Shown in pieces: positions 12,932 through 23,590 of a stretch of 64,000 nucleotides of DNA; position 1 is the first letter of the stretch, and each line of letters opens with the position of its first letter. This DNA is from Castanea sativa. Its lineage: Eukaryota > Streptophyta > Magnoliopsida > Fagales > Fagaceae. The translations under genes and the position numbers were made by a program. The notes beneath the pieces were generated by a model. The model worked only from the letters and a program-made list of their open reading frames with translations. It was not told the origin of the DNA and ran no database searches. The stretch covers positions 2,764,445 to 2,828,444 of the forward strand of contig NC_134015.1 of NCBI RefSeq assembly GCF_040712315.1. Direction: 5' to 3'.

Positions 12932-14731
12932 ATGGGTACGCTTCGTGCTTCCTATCCTTTCATTATTGTTCCATTTCCATTTCATGCTTTTTCTTCTTCT
13001 TCTTCTTCTTCTTCTTCTTCTTCTACTCGTACTCGAAGTTGTGATAGAAAAAACTCTAATCGGTATCAGTTGTTGAAATCCATGAGAGATGAGTGTAAAT
13101 GTGGAAGCTTTAGGAATGTTGATGATGCGTTAGACATGTTTGATAAAATGCTTCACATGCGCCCTTTGCCTACCATTGTGGACTTTAATCACATTTTGGG
13201 TGCCATTACAAGAATGAAGCATTACCCAGTAGTCATTACTCTATTTAAACAAATGGGCTCGTCTGGAATTGCTCCCAGTCGTCCGACTCTCAATACTTTG
13301 ATTAATTGCTTCTGCCATTTGAACCGGGTAGATTTTGGGTTCTCTGTCTTAGCAACAATTTTGAAACTTGGTTATCACCCAGATGCTATTACTCTAAACA
13401 CCCTTGTCAAGGGTCTCTGTCTTCAAGGTAACATTGCTGGAGCTATGAAGTTGGTAGAAGATATGGAGAAGAAAGGGTATCAACCTGATGCATTTACTTG
13501 TGGAACGATACTAAATGCTCTGTGTAAGATTGGTAAGACTGATATGGCTATTGGGTTGCTCAGGAAATTGGAAGAAGGAGATTTTGAGCTTAAATTAGGG
13601 GTGTATAACACAATCATTGATAGTTTATGTAAGGATAGGTTGGTTACTGAGGCCTTGAACCTTTTGACTGAAATGATGAGTAAAGGCATTCAGCCGGACC
13701 TTATCACTTACAATTCCTTAATTCGAGGCCTATGCAATTTTGGTAGGTGGAGAGAAGCTACTACTTTGTTGAACGAGATGGCACAGAGGAAGATCGTGCC
13801 AAGTGTGAGGACCTTTAACATATTGGTGGACACATTTTGCAAAGAGGGGATGTTGATAGAGGCGAAAAAAGTTTTTGATATGATGATTCAAAGAGGTATT
13901 GATCCTGACATAGTCTCTTATAATTCTTTAATTGATGGATACTGTTTGCAAAGTAAATTGAACAATGCCATTGAAGCATTGAACATGATGGTTGAGAGGG
14001 GTTGTTCACCTAATGTTGTTAGCTATAGCACATTGATTAATGGATTTTGTAAAAATAAAAGAATTGATGAGGCAATGAATCTCTTTAATGAAATGTCCAA
14101 CAAGGGAGTAACTCCTGATGTTGTGACTTACAGCACTCTTATAGGTGGGTTTTTTCGAGTGGAGAGACACAAGGCTGCTCTAGAACTATTCCATAAGATG
14201 CAGGCTTGTGGCCAACCTCCAGATCCCCAAACTTATGCTGTCTTGTTGGATGGCTTGTGTAAGAATGGACAAGTTGTTGAGGCAATAAAAGTGTTTCATG
14301 AGATGGAAGACAAAACGTTGGGCAACAATATTGTGATTTATAACATTTTGATTGACGGTTTGTGTAATGTCGGGAATCTTACAGTTGCAAGAGAACTCTT
14401 TTATAGTCTACCTGCAAAAGGATTGCAACCCAACGTTCGAACTTACACCATAATGCTCAAAGGGCTTTGCAAAGAGGGATTGATAGAAGAAGCAAGTGAG
14501 ATATTTGAGAAAATGGATGGGAGCGGTTGTTCACCTAACGATCGCACATACAACACAATAATCCAAGGGTTACTGCAACACAATGAGACATCAAAGGCAA
14601 TGAAATATCTCAAAATAATGGTTGACAAGGGTTTTTCAGCAAATGCGATAGTTGCAAGCATGTTGGTTGACTTGCTGTCATCTAATCAAGTAGATAAGAA
14701 CATTCAAGAATGGCTTCACAAGTTTGTGTGA
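12932..14731 (+). CDS. PPR1: RFL-type P-class pentatricopeptide repeat protein
   Basis: A single-exon frame of 599 residues with no breaks. The N-terminus (MGTLRASYPF, then a Ser run at about residues 20-31 encoded by TCT repeats, then Arg-rich) looks like a mitochondrial presequence. About fourteen 35-residue P motifs follow from residue 78 or so, typified by TYNSLIRGLCNFG and SYNSLIDGYCLQ, plus a degenerate C-terminal motif ending LHKFV. Length and motif count suit the RFL clade, whose known members bind one mitochondrial RNA and often suppress cytoplasmic male sterility by blocking or processing it. Reading motif positions 5 and 35 gives about C-U-U-?-U-C-U-Y-G-G-?-Y-A-Y as predicted RNA. 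The start follows a CT-rich leader and matches MGTL in PPR3, PPR4 and PPR6. The target is unknown. Confidence 0.93.
   Translation: MGTLRASYPFIIVPFPFHAFSSSSSSSSSSSTRTRSCDRKNSNRYQLLKSMRDECKCGSFRNVDDALDMFDKMLHMRPLPTIVDFNHILGAITRMKHYPVVITLFKQMGSSGIAPSRPTLNTLINCFCHLNRVDFGFSVLATILKLGYHPDAITLNTLVKGLCLQGNIAGAMKLVEDMEKKGYQPDAFTCGTILNALCKIGKTDMAIGLLRKLEEGDFELKLGVYNTIIDSLCKDRLVTEALNLLTEMMSKGIQPDLITYNSLIRGLCNFGRWREATTLLNEMAQRKIVPSVRTFNILVDTFCKEGMLIEAKKVFDMMIQRGIDPDIVSYNSLIDGYCLQSKLNNAIEALNMMVERGCSPNVVSYSTLINGFCKNKRIDEAMNLFNEMSNKGVTPDVVTYSTLIGGFFRVERHKAALELFHKMQACGQPPDPQTYAVLLDGLCKNGQVVEAIKVFHEMEDKTLGNNIVIYNILIDGLCNVGNLTVARELFYSLPAKGLQPNVRTYTIMLKGLCKEGLIEEASEIFEKMDGSGCSPNDRTYNTIIQGLLQHNETSKAMKYLKIMVDKGFSANAIVASMLVDLLSSNQVDKNIQEWLHKFV
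12984..13024 (+). repeat. TCT trinucleotide repeat coding poly-Ser
   Basis: A run of about 12 TCT units in frame in the presumed presequence of PPR1. PPR3 and PPR4 lack it, so its length has changed since the copies split. Confidence 0.9.
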
Positions 14732-16989
14732 AGGTTTTTTAGCTTCTCCAGATCAAGGGCAAGCTTCATATTTTTACCCATTGCTTGTCAATCTATAAGT
14801 GACGTGTATTTTCTTTTAGTAAAATTTATATTTTTTACAAGATGAACTTTCTCGTCATTTATATGTGCAAGATTGTTTGTTGTATCTTTTGATGAGATTT
14901 AATTGTGCACTTGTGTTGCTGCTTTCAACCTACTTTCATGGATAGTTATTTCAATTTTGTCAAATGTAAAGTTAATGCTAAATATATTTGTTCTAAAGTT
15001 TGGCCTTCTTTGTGGTCATACATCCATTAGCAAGTGGAATTAACATTAATAAATGTTTCCTCGAATAAAATTAAGTGTTGGAGTTGCATGTTAAATGTTA
15101 TTCAATAAAAATATATATTACACTTAAATGCAAGGTGTAGCGAATACCTGACTTCTATTTCTAGGCTGAATTTGTCTTAGTTTCACATGCTTTCTTGAAA
15201 TTTATTGACACCAGACGCGGGAGTTGGAACCAATTTAGATTTGTGTAGTTCGAAACCCTTTTGAACTTAATGAAGAAGATTTGCAACTTTGGTTGCATTA
15301 TGGTGCAAAAATAACTTGATGATTTGGTTTTTTTTTCTTTTTTTCTTTGATAAGATAACTTGATGATTTGGTGATCATAAAATCCAATGTTTGATGTTGT
15401 GGATGCTTAAACAAGTGTATGAAAGAAGAAATTCAATTTTATTTTTGGCATAAAATGGGCTGACATATGAGCTTGACTAGTGGTAGATCATATTTACTAA
15501 TTTTAGTTTGTTATTTTGTGGAACTAATGAGACATTTGTAAAGATTTAAGGAATACTTGTTGCTTAGTTATTTGTGCAATCCATTTGTTCATGACTTTTT
15601 TCCCCCAAAATTCTTCATTAATGAATTCTATTTGTGCATTTGGGTACTTTGTCCCAGACTTGGGGTATGTACATTGTGAAGTTCTTTAGGAAGCTAGAGG
15701 AATTTATTATGAATGTGTTTTCTTATGTACTTATAAAAGAAAATAGTGTCTTCTTATGTAGATGATTTGTGTGGTGATTAATTTGCTAGTGATCCTTTCT
15801 TTTTGGTTTCTGGGTTATGTAGAATTGGTGGTACAGATTTAAGGGTTCTGGGGTTTTGAAGTTTATAAGGGTATCTTAATTAGGATATAGAAAAGAATTA
15901 TGATGTTTTGTTTGATTCATGATTGAAGGCAATGTCAAATTACCCATCATCTAAGTCACATTTTTGTAGTTTTAATGCCTCCGTGATTATATAGGAACCT
16001 ATTTCAATGTCCTTTTGCAATTATGTGTTTAAAGAATTTTTAATTTTATTTTCCAAAAAAAAGGGGAAAAAGAAGCATCGTTGAGGACCTGTGATCCCTC
16101 AACCCATCTGAAGATCTCTCTTCCAGATCTGATTTTCTGCCAAGATTCAGGTCCTCCATAAGTCCTTTTTTCTTCTGCCTTACTAAGGTATTGGAACCAA
16201 CCATCTGCTACCCTCTTTGCCTTTGGGCTCCAGCTCAATTGAATTTCATGAAAATTCCTTCAAAACCCAGTCCATAGCAAGTAAATCTCTTTCACTACTT
16301 ATCCAAAAAAAAAAACAAACACAGTATGAAACTAAAGCAAATGCTTCAAGCAGGATTAAGATGAAAGAATCAATGGTATTTTTTTTTTCTTTTGGTTAAA
16401 TCTTATATATATGGAGCTTTGTTACTTTTAAAACTTGATTAGTTTCTCCATGACGGCAGTTCAAATGTGCAAAACCTTTTTTTGTTAAAAAAAGATCTTC
16501 TTCAAGAGCATGTAAAGCTGCTGGAGTCTGTACACTTGTATTGGAAAGACATAGTGATGGAGTTGCTTCTGTTGGTGTCATCAAATGAAAAAAGGTATAA
16601 TATATTGGGATTAATCATCTCTTAATCATATTAAAATGTTGTACCAAGTCGAATCTCTCTGGCCTCAATTGTTCTATAAAATTCTAGTGTCTGAAGTGGT
16701 GTAGTAATAACATTATACTCTCTTCTTTTTGTATCCTACTTGGTGGCTGAGGTGGCATGCACTATTTGATTGTTGGTTGATGCTTCTTTCCAATGGTTAA
16801 TGTTTCAGTAGTCACTTCTTTGTGCTATCAATTTTTATATTGTTCTATATGTACAGGTGCTAAAGGTTAAAAGTGACTACTGCTTCAAAATATCACACCG
16901 TGAGGCTATGGAAGGCAATTGGAAAAGGTGGAAAAAGAAAAAGCTACAGTTGGTAGTTAGATTAATTTCCTGACTAAATAATAGTCAAC
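14732..16989 (+). other. Intergenic downstream of PPR1
   Basis: 14950-15480 is the PPR 3'-flank block also at 1-362 and 46190-46690. Beyond that is unique AT-rich DNA with an A-run at 16303-16315. Short frames of 60-70 codons near 16030-16580 match nothing I recognise. Confidence 0.5.
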
Positions 16990-17659
16990 TTTTGTGGAGA
17001 CCTTTTACTCAAGGTGGAGAAATTACTACCAAAGGATGCTTTTCATGGTTGATAGCAATGACCATGACAATGGTTGAGGCCAGGCATAATCTGCACTGGA
17101 TGTTGAATGAGGTAATTAAAGGTTCCATCCTGATATCAGCTCAATGAACGTATAATATGTTAATTTAGGTATGCAGCCTTAAAAGGAAATAAAAATTTAA
17201 TCTTTGAAAAGTTGATTGTATTCTTACATTACTCTTCTACTAGAAACCTAGGGTGCACGGACATGGGTATGGGTATTATATGGTGACATGAGCAATTTTT
17301 TTAAAATTATAACATGATATGGCAGATAGAACACTATTATGAGACAGGTACGACACAGATATGACATTGGTACGGGACTCCAAATGAAGTGTCCGTGCTT
17401 CATAAAAACTAATACTATATAAATATAATCAACAATTCTCATATTGAATGAAGTTGGATAATTTTTTGTTGTTGTAAACATTGCTATTGTAATACTGTTA
17501 CTTTGTGCATAATATAATTCTTGTTGAATGCCTAGGCTGCATTGAGGGATGCATTGCTGCTCGTATTTCCAAACAAGAAGGATCTTCCAAATGCCGTGGA
17601 TGCCTTTGATAAACTTGTTCTTCAATCCCGGACAATGCCACCACTGGTATATTGATTGA

Positions 17660-17700
<41 letters not shown>

Positions 17701-17848
17701 AATCCTATGCATGGGAAATTCAATAATATCTACCGATTGGGGCCATTTCTATGGGTTCTATTATAGGTATATCCAGAGAACATGTGCCACTTCTAGGGAA
17801 TGGCTGTACGAGGGCCTAGATTGGCTTTCCCACAATATTTCTATTTAG
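16990..17848 (+). pseudogene. ARF-E: highly degraded ARF copy
   Basis: Remnants of ARF exon 3 (about 16995-17111, including VDSND), exon 4 (17536-17646, VFPNKKDLPNA where NKQD is expected) and the last exon (17767-17848, [10 protein letters not shown] then an early TAG). Exon 3 has many small indels and exon 4 lost the AEIT segment. Exons 1 and 2 are missing. It is the most diverged of the five copies, so the oldest. A CT run at 17660-17696 sits where the compound microsatellite lies in the other copies, without the CA part. Confidence 0.85.
17246..17402 (+). mobile_element. Short MITE-like insertion in the ARF-E intron
   Basis: About 155 bp present here but absent at the matching place in ARF-B (near 9605, tagaaactaacac). 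The ends are weakly inverted (gtgcacggacatggg against gtgtccgtgctt). The flanks keep a gaaac/aaaac duplication. The family is not identified. Confidence 0.5.
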
Positions 17849-19035
17849 GGTAGGCTCTAGTGTTGTATTCAAATTCATTCTTGATAACCTTATGCATTAT
17901 TATGGACTTATTATTTGAATTTGTCTCTATCTTTTTGGTTCTTGCAGGCTTAGGAGATCAGTAAATATTCAGTAACATTTTTGGGCTACAGTCTCTGTCA
18001 AATGGGATGTTAGTGTTGTTATGTGGTGTTCATGCATTTTACATTTGATATTGTCTTAAGAATGTATCTGTTTGTTTAGATCATTGTTACCGTATGAAAG
18101 AAATTGACACTTGTAGATTCTAAAAAATTAATGGTTCACAGTTCATAGATATAAACCTTTTTATTTTGGGATCCCCTTGTTTATGGCTTTCCTTTAATGG
18201 ATATGGTTGAAATATCTTGTCTGCTCCCCTAATTTCCATTTATGATTAAAAGGTTAATTCTCCTATTCCTATATGGTGAATGCTATGGGTACTGGAAGAT
18301 CCATTTATGTTTATCTTTTGTGAGTCACCAATCTCTTTAGCTAAAATGGGAGTAGTGGTACCTTAGTTTCTAGGGTCTTGATTATGGTATAATTGATCTG
18401 ATCTTCTTTTCCATATGGATCCTCTTCAATGCATAAATACATTGAAAATGTGGTTGAAACTGAATGCATAACCATCAGGATTTTGGTTAAAACGCCATAG
18501 GTATTTGATTGCAGATCTTAATGGATTAACAAGTGGTTGGGTACATCTCAATGGTATGGGTTTTTTATTTTATTTTAATTTTTATAAATAAAATTTCAGA
18601 TAAAAACTAAAAAGAACTATATCCCAAATGTAAGAAGAGCATGTGTTATATGTCACCCACAACAAAATACCCTGCACTTGCTTTTAGTACTTGAGCGTAG
18701 GCACATTTTCATCCACCATATCTAAATGCATTACAACAGATACATTAGCTGTAGGTTGGTCCATTTCCTTTATCATGCATTGTTGAGCAAAGGTTTTGTT
18801 GAATAGGTGAATCTTTATGCCATTGCGAAATCCTAAAGAACGGTGACCACCCATTTAGAGCTCACATAATTCCATTACTTTGGTATTGAAATAATTTCTT
18901 TCCTCTTTATTGTAGCTCATGGTTAGTACATGACTTCGACCAATATTTAAGTTTAGTATTGATGGTTCAAATTTTGGAAAATGGGTTAAAACACATCTAT
19001 TTCTTCAACTTTTGGCTTAGTTATTGTTCCATGTT
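17849..19035 (+). other. ARF downstream block, copy E
   Basis: No gene. The sequence follows ARF-B's 3' flank closely (taggagatc, cattgttac, atggatatggttg) with scattered changes. Confidence 0.55.
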
Positions 19036-20247
19036 TTTTCTTTTGGAATAATTACACTTTACCCACCTGTGGTTTGCCTCTAATTTGACTTGCCTGCCCG
19101 TAGTTTCAATTTTGACACTTTACCCACCCGAGGTTTAATCCGTTACTGCTCCGTAACCCACCTCCCTGTTTGCCGTTACTCTAACACGTTTTCTTTTAAA
19201 ATCAAAACACAAAATAGATCAAAAAGTTAGGATTTTGAGTTTTTAAAGGCAAATCTAGGAGAAATGTAGCGAAAGGGCAAACTAATCTAAAAATCCAGTT
19301 TGGCTTGCAAAAGCAAAATCCATGAACCCAAAAAAGTGAAAAGAGAAATTGAACAACCAGATTTACATGTGTGTGTGTGCACCCTTTCACGTTTACCTTA
19401 TTTTGATTATAAGAAAAGAAAAGTATTTTTGCGTTTCATACAACACCACCGTACACTTTATTTAAATCTTAAGTCTTATGATCAGCTAGAGTTAATCACT
19501 GAAATACTATCCCGATTAGCCGTCAAGTCTCTAGTACGCTTCCTCAGCATTTCCAAACAATGGTATTCCTTAATTAATCGAGGACCCTGACTTCATCAAG
19601 TTGCACCTTAATTGCTCCATCGAGACCAACAAAGATCGCACCTTCATCCTCAAGGAACATGACTTCTATCCAACCAATCACTTCTCTGTCCCTTTCCTCG
19701 ACAACAATAATCAGTTTGGCAAGGCCGTGCAAATTCCCACGCCACTATGCTGTCCAAATTACAAAACCAATATCTTGGACTATTGCCACGGTTTGGTTTG
19801 CATTCACCTCTGGCATTTAGAGATAGCAATTTGGAATCCATTGATTAGAAAGTACAAGAAATATAATTGCCAAGTAAACCTAGAGATTATTCTGGTTCTG
19901 GAAAGCCCCTTTTTGCGTTCGGCCATGATCCACGTGATGATGATTATAAGGTGGTGAGGATAGTTGAATTTTCTAAAGACAATATGCCGCTATTAAACTT
20001 TGAATTCAAGGCATGTAGTCTTGGATCACCGTTGCTAAAAAAACTCAAAACCCTAACTTTTTGATCTGTTTTGTGTTTTGATTGTGAAAGAAAACGTGTT
20101 AGAGAAACGGCGGACAAGGAGGTGGGTTACGGAGCAGTAACGGATTGAACCTCAGGTGGGTAAAGTGTCAAAATTTAAACCACGGGTAAGCAAGTCAAAT
20201 TAAAGGCAAATCACAGGTGGGTACAGTGTAATTATCTCTTTTCTTTT
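19036..20247 (+). mobile_element. Mutator-like element with captured F-box fragment (Pack-MULE-like)
   Basis: The element (19045-20238) has inverted repeats of about 200 bp. The left arm starts ggaataattacactttaccc; the right arm, reverse-complemented, starts gagataattacactgtaccc. Both go on through the same cctgtggtttgcc-like and ccgttactgctccgtaaccc text. A 9-bp direct repeat, ttttctttt, flanks it at 19036-19044 and 20239-20247; 9 bp is the usual Mutator target duplication, though this one is of low complexity. There is no transposase inside. The interior carries part of an F-box gene, which defines a Pack-MULE-like structure. Confidence 0.82.
19477..20030 (+). pseudogene. F-box protein fragment inside the MULE
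   Basis: The segment LELITEILSRLAVKSLVRF...SKQWYSLI is a clear F-box, the motif that binds SKP1 in SCF ubiquitin ligases. A frame change follows near 19590, then FIKLHLNCS, YCHGLVCI and AIWNPLIRKYKK, typical of the F-box-associated region. Another frame change near 19890 leads to FGHDPRDDDYKVVRI, again standard for this family. At least two frameshifts separate the pieces and the protein stops early, so it is not functional. It lies between the two inverted repeats, so it was probably captured from a host gene. Confidence 0.85.
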
Positions 20248-21780
20248 TTTGGAAACCCTTGTTCAGTGTTTTCTAAGGTACCAAGAAAATGTTATTCATT
20301 CACCATTTTGAGTTCCTTAATTTATAAATTCTAGTCATTTCAACTAAATGACACCCAACATATCTTCTTTTTTAACTCACTAAATAATAAGAGTAATATA
20401 CTTGAGAAATTTTATATAACTATATAAATTTAAACAATATCAATATATTATAAACTTGGTGTTCCTGAATTTCCATCCTTCTATAGCAATCCCTTTGTGT
20501 TCCAAAAACTAATTCCGAATTGTATTGGGTTTGAACCTTCATTTTATCGAAGGCAAACATAATAAAACCGGAATTGCCTATTAAGTAAATATTACTTTCC
20601 ATTTAAAGTATGTTCCAATTATTCAAGTTAAGTAATAAAGTAAACTAATCATTTATAAAACCAATTCAAACCTAATCCATAGCCCAAAAACTAGATATGA
20701 TTAACGAAATATTATCATACCAACTCAATTACAAAGGCTTAACACCATAAAAACTCTAAAAGCTCGGCAAGCGATTTTGTGTATTCAGATTAGATTTTAC
20801 TAATTTGTTTAAAGTAGATAAAAGCACTGTCATACTTAAAGTGAGGTTATACAAATTTATTGGACTTGTTAGTCCAAGTAACTCCTCATGTTCATTCTCA
20901 AAAAAAAAAAAAAAAAAAAAAAACCTAAGGTATAGAATCCTAATAAATGTAAGGAAATATATATGCTTAAATTTTGCTCTTAAAATATTATGCATTTGTT
21001 GGGGAAGTTTTGTTGTACAATGATTAATTTAAAGAAAATTTGTTAGAAATTATCAGAACTTTGAAACAGATAAATAGTTTAAAGCTGATTGAGTTTGTTT
21101 GAATGCATTGTGATTAAGAGTGCTCAATTTTAGGAAAAAGTAAATAGTATTAAATAATATCATTTTAGTTATATCAAATTTCAATAAATGAGAGTAGTGA
21201 TAGAATGATAATATAATTAGATTTTGATACTGTTTGACGTTTGATGTGGTATCTTCTCTGGTTTTAGGTGAGTCCGAGTGGATGTTGGTATAAGGTGTAT
21301 TAAAAATTTTCCTAAATACTTATATTTTAGGAAAATGACTTTTATTTTATTCCATTCTAAATAATTTTATATAATTCCTGAAAAAAAATTTATCTAACTT
21401 CTAAAAAAAAAATTATATAGAGTATTATTATATCCACAACATTTTCATAATAAATCTTAAGATAAGTTGTTACTTGTTTTAATTTCAACCCACACCACTG
21501 AAGATAGTATTTCTCTTCTAGATATTTTTTTTTTGAGAAGATTTTAGATACTTAATTTGATTATATTTATTTCAAAAATTCTTAAAACTGTTTTAACATT
21601 AGAAACTCAAAGAAAAAAGAAAAGAAATAAGAGAAAAGAAGCCATTCTCTCTCTCTCTCTCTCTCTGGCGAACTCAAAATTTGCCATATAGCTTGTTTTT
21701 AGGAAAGTAGCATGACCTCTCTTAGACCCATTATGTGGATTTAGCATGTTTTTCTAAAACGGTACTATTCATTTCAGCCA
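20248..21780 (+). other. Intergenic and PPR2 upstream block
   Basis: 20250-20900 shows no gene and ends in an A-run (20900-20922). 20923-21780 is the PPR upstream block shared with PPR1 and PPR4. It holds the unoccupied Helitron site (21364/21365) and, just beyond, the unoccupied hAT site (21787-21794). Confidence 0.6.
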
Positions 21781-22911
21781 ATTTTGCCGTGGTACACTGC
21801 CACTGCCACTGGTACTGAGGCTTTGAACCTTTTATCTGAAATGATGGGTAAAGGCATTCAACCGAACCTTGTCACTTACAATTCCTTAATTCAAGGCCTA
21901 TGCAATTTCAGCCGGTGGAGAGAGGTTACTACTCTAATGAATGAGATGGTGCGAAGGAAGATCATGCCAGATGTGTATACCTTCAATATATTGGTGGACA
22001 CACTTTGCAAAGAGGGAATGCTGACAGAGGCAAAAGAAGTTTTTGATGTGATGATTGAAAGAAGAATTAGGCCTGACACAATCACTTACAATTCTCTAAT
22101 AGATGGTTACTGTTTGCAAAACAAAATGGATGATGCAGTCAAAACATTTAATATGATGGATGAGAGGGGTTGTTCACTTGATGTGTTTAGCTATAACATA
22201 TTAATCCATGGATATTGCAAAAATAAAAGAATTGATGAAGCAAGGAGCCTTTTTGATGAAATGTCCAACAAGAGAGTGGCTCCTAGTGTTGTGACATATA
22301 GCACTCTTATAGGTGGGTTTTGTCAAGTAAAGAGACCCCAGGTTGCACTAGTCCTATTTCATAAGATGCAAGCATGTGACCAACTTCCAAGTCTCCAAAC
22401 CTATGCTATATTGTTGGATGGCCTTTGTAAGAACAAAAAAATTGGGGAGGCATTGGCATTGTTTCAAGAGATGGAAGACAAAAAGTTGGACCACAATATT
22501 GTGTTTTACAACATCTTGATTGATAGTATGTGCAATGCCGGGGAACTTACAACTGCAAGAGAAATCTGTAATAGTCTTCTTGCAAAAGGATTGCAACCTA
22601 ATGTTCGGACTTGCAACATAATGATCAAAGGGTTTTGCAAAGAGGGGCTAATTGATGAAGTGAGTGAGTTGCTAGAGAAAATGGATAGGAACCATTTCTC
22701 TCCTGATGATCTAACATATAACACAATAATCCAAGGGTTGCTGCAATAGAATGAGACAACAAAAGCTATGGAACTTATTACGATAATGGTTGATAAGGGT
22801 ATTTCAGCAAATGCAACCACTGCATCCATGTTTATTGACTTGCTATTTGCAAATCCAGCAGATAAAGCACTTCAAGAATTACTTATTAAGACTTTGCCAG
22901 TCAATCTATAA
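21781..22911 (+). pseudogene. PPR2: PPR gene with 5' half deleted
   Basis: The leader (gccgtggtacactgcc) runs straight into the middle of a PPR gene: ACT GAG GCT at 21814 is the TEALNLL segment, so the presequence and about the first five motifs are gone. Compared with PPR4, about 815 bp is missing, with ACTG shared at the breakpoint. The remaining frame codes PPR motifs close to PPR3 (NSLIDGYCLQNKMDD) until a TAG at 22747-22749 (Gln in PPR3); the frame then continues to TAA at 22909-22911. Without a targeting peptide and with an internal stop, it is very unlikely to work. Confidence 0.9.
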
Positions 22912-22980
22912 GGTGTATGTATATTTGTTGGAAGTGGTTATTTACTTTTTATGGAGTGATGTTTCTTTTCATATCCATAA

Positions 22981-23590
22981 GAATGTTGACGGTTGTTTGG
23001 GGGCAGAAACAGGGGATAAATAGAAAATAACACCTCGGAGAAGTTTGCATCACACAAACAAAGTTTGCTCAAGGAAAATAACTCCTAAGCATCACACCTA
23101 GGGTTCCTTGGCACCATACCTCGGAGAAGTTTGCATCACACAAACAAAGTTTAAAATAAGCTACTGAATTTTATTAATCAAAATATTTTGAAATAACATG
23201 ACTACAAAAGAGCTTTTATATAGAGACTATAGTTATCCTTTTCCTAGTAGGACTTAGACTCTAAATAACCTATTCCCTAGAATGAATAGGAATACTAATA
23301 ATAATTAAATAAAAGACTTAACAATATGCAAACATAAAATAAGACTCATGGGCCTTTGGTACGGCCAAGGACAGCTCATTCCAGATTTCTAAAATTACCA
23401 AATTGCCCTTATTCTAATAGAACTTAAATTAAAACTGATCTAGCAGCTTCTCAACCTTAAATACTTAATGCTAAAAACTAAATGACCTATCAAAGGTGCT
23501 AAGACGGTCTGACATCAAAACTAGACCACAATTCTTGAATTTTTGTATATTTAGTCTTTTTTTTCCTTGAGCTCTTCCTTGTCTTCATCA
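22981..23590 (-). repeat. 3' LTR, truncated
   Basis: It matches 25666-26002 (gaatgttga(c/t)gg... to cttgtcttcatca) but has about 260 bp that the 5' LTR lacks. It also contains an internal duplication of about 36 bp (cacctcggagaagtttgcatc, at 23029 and 23117). The R/U5 end is missing. The Gag-protease frame runs about 90 bp into this LTR. Confidence 0.8.

Noticed and set aside
13480..14661. Minus-strand frames opposite PPR1 (and the same opposite PPR2-PPR4)
   Set aside because: Antisense shadows of PPR motifs; they recur in every copy only because the sense strand is conserved.
16029..16584. Two short minus-strand frames (WSPKAKRVADGWFQYL..., ALEEDLFLTKKGFAHL...)
   Set aside because: Coding-like in places but no family recognised and no start or splice context; not enough to call a gene.
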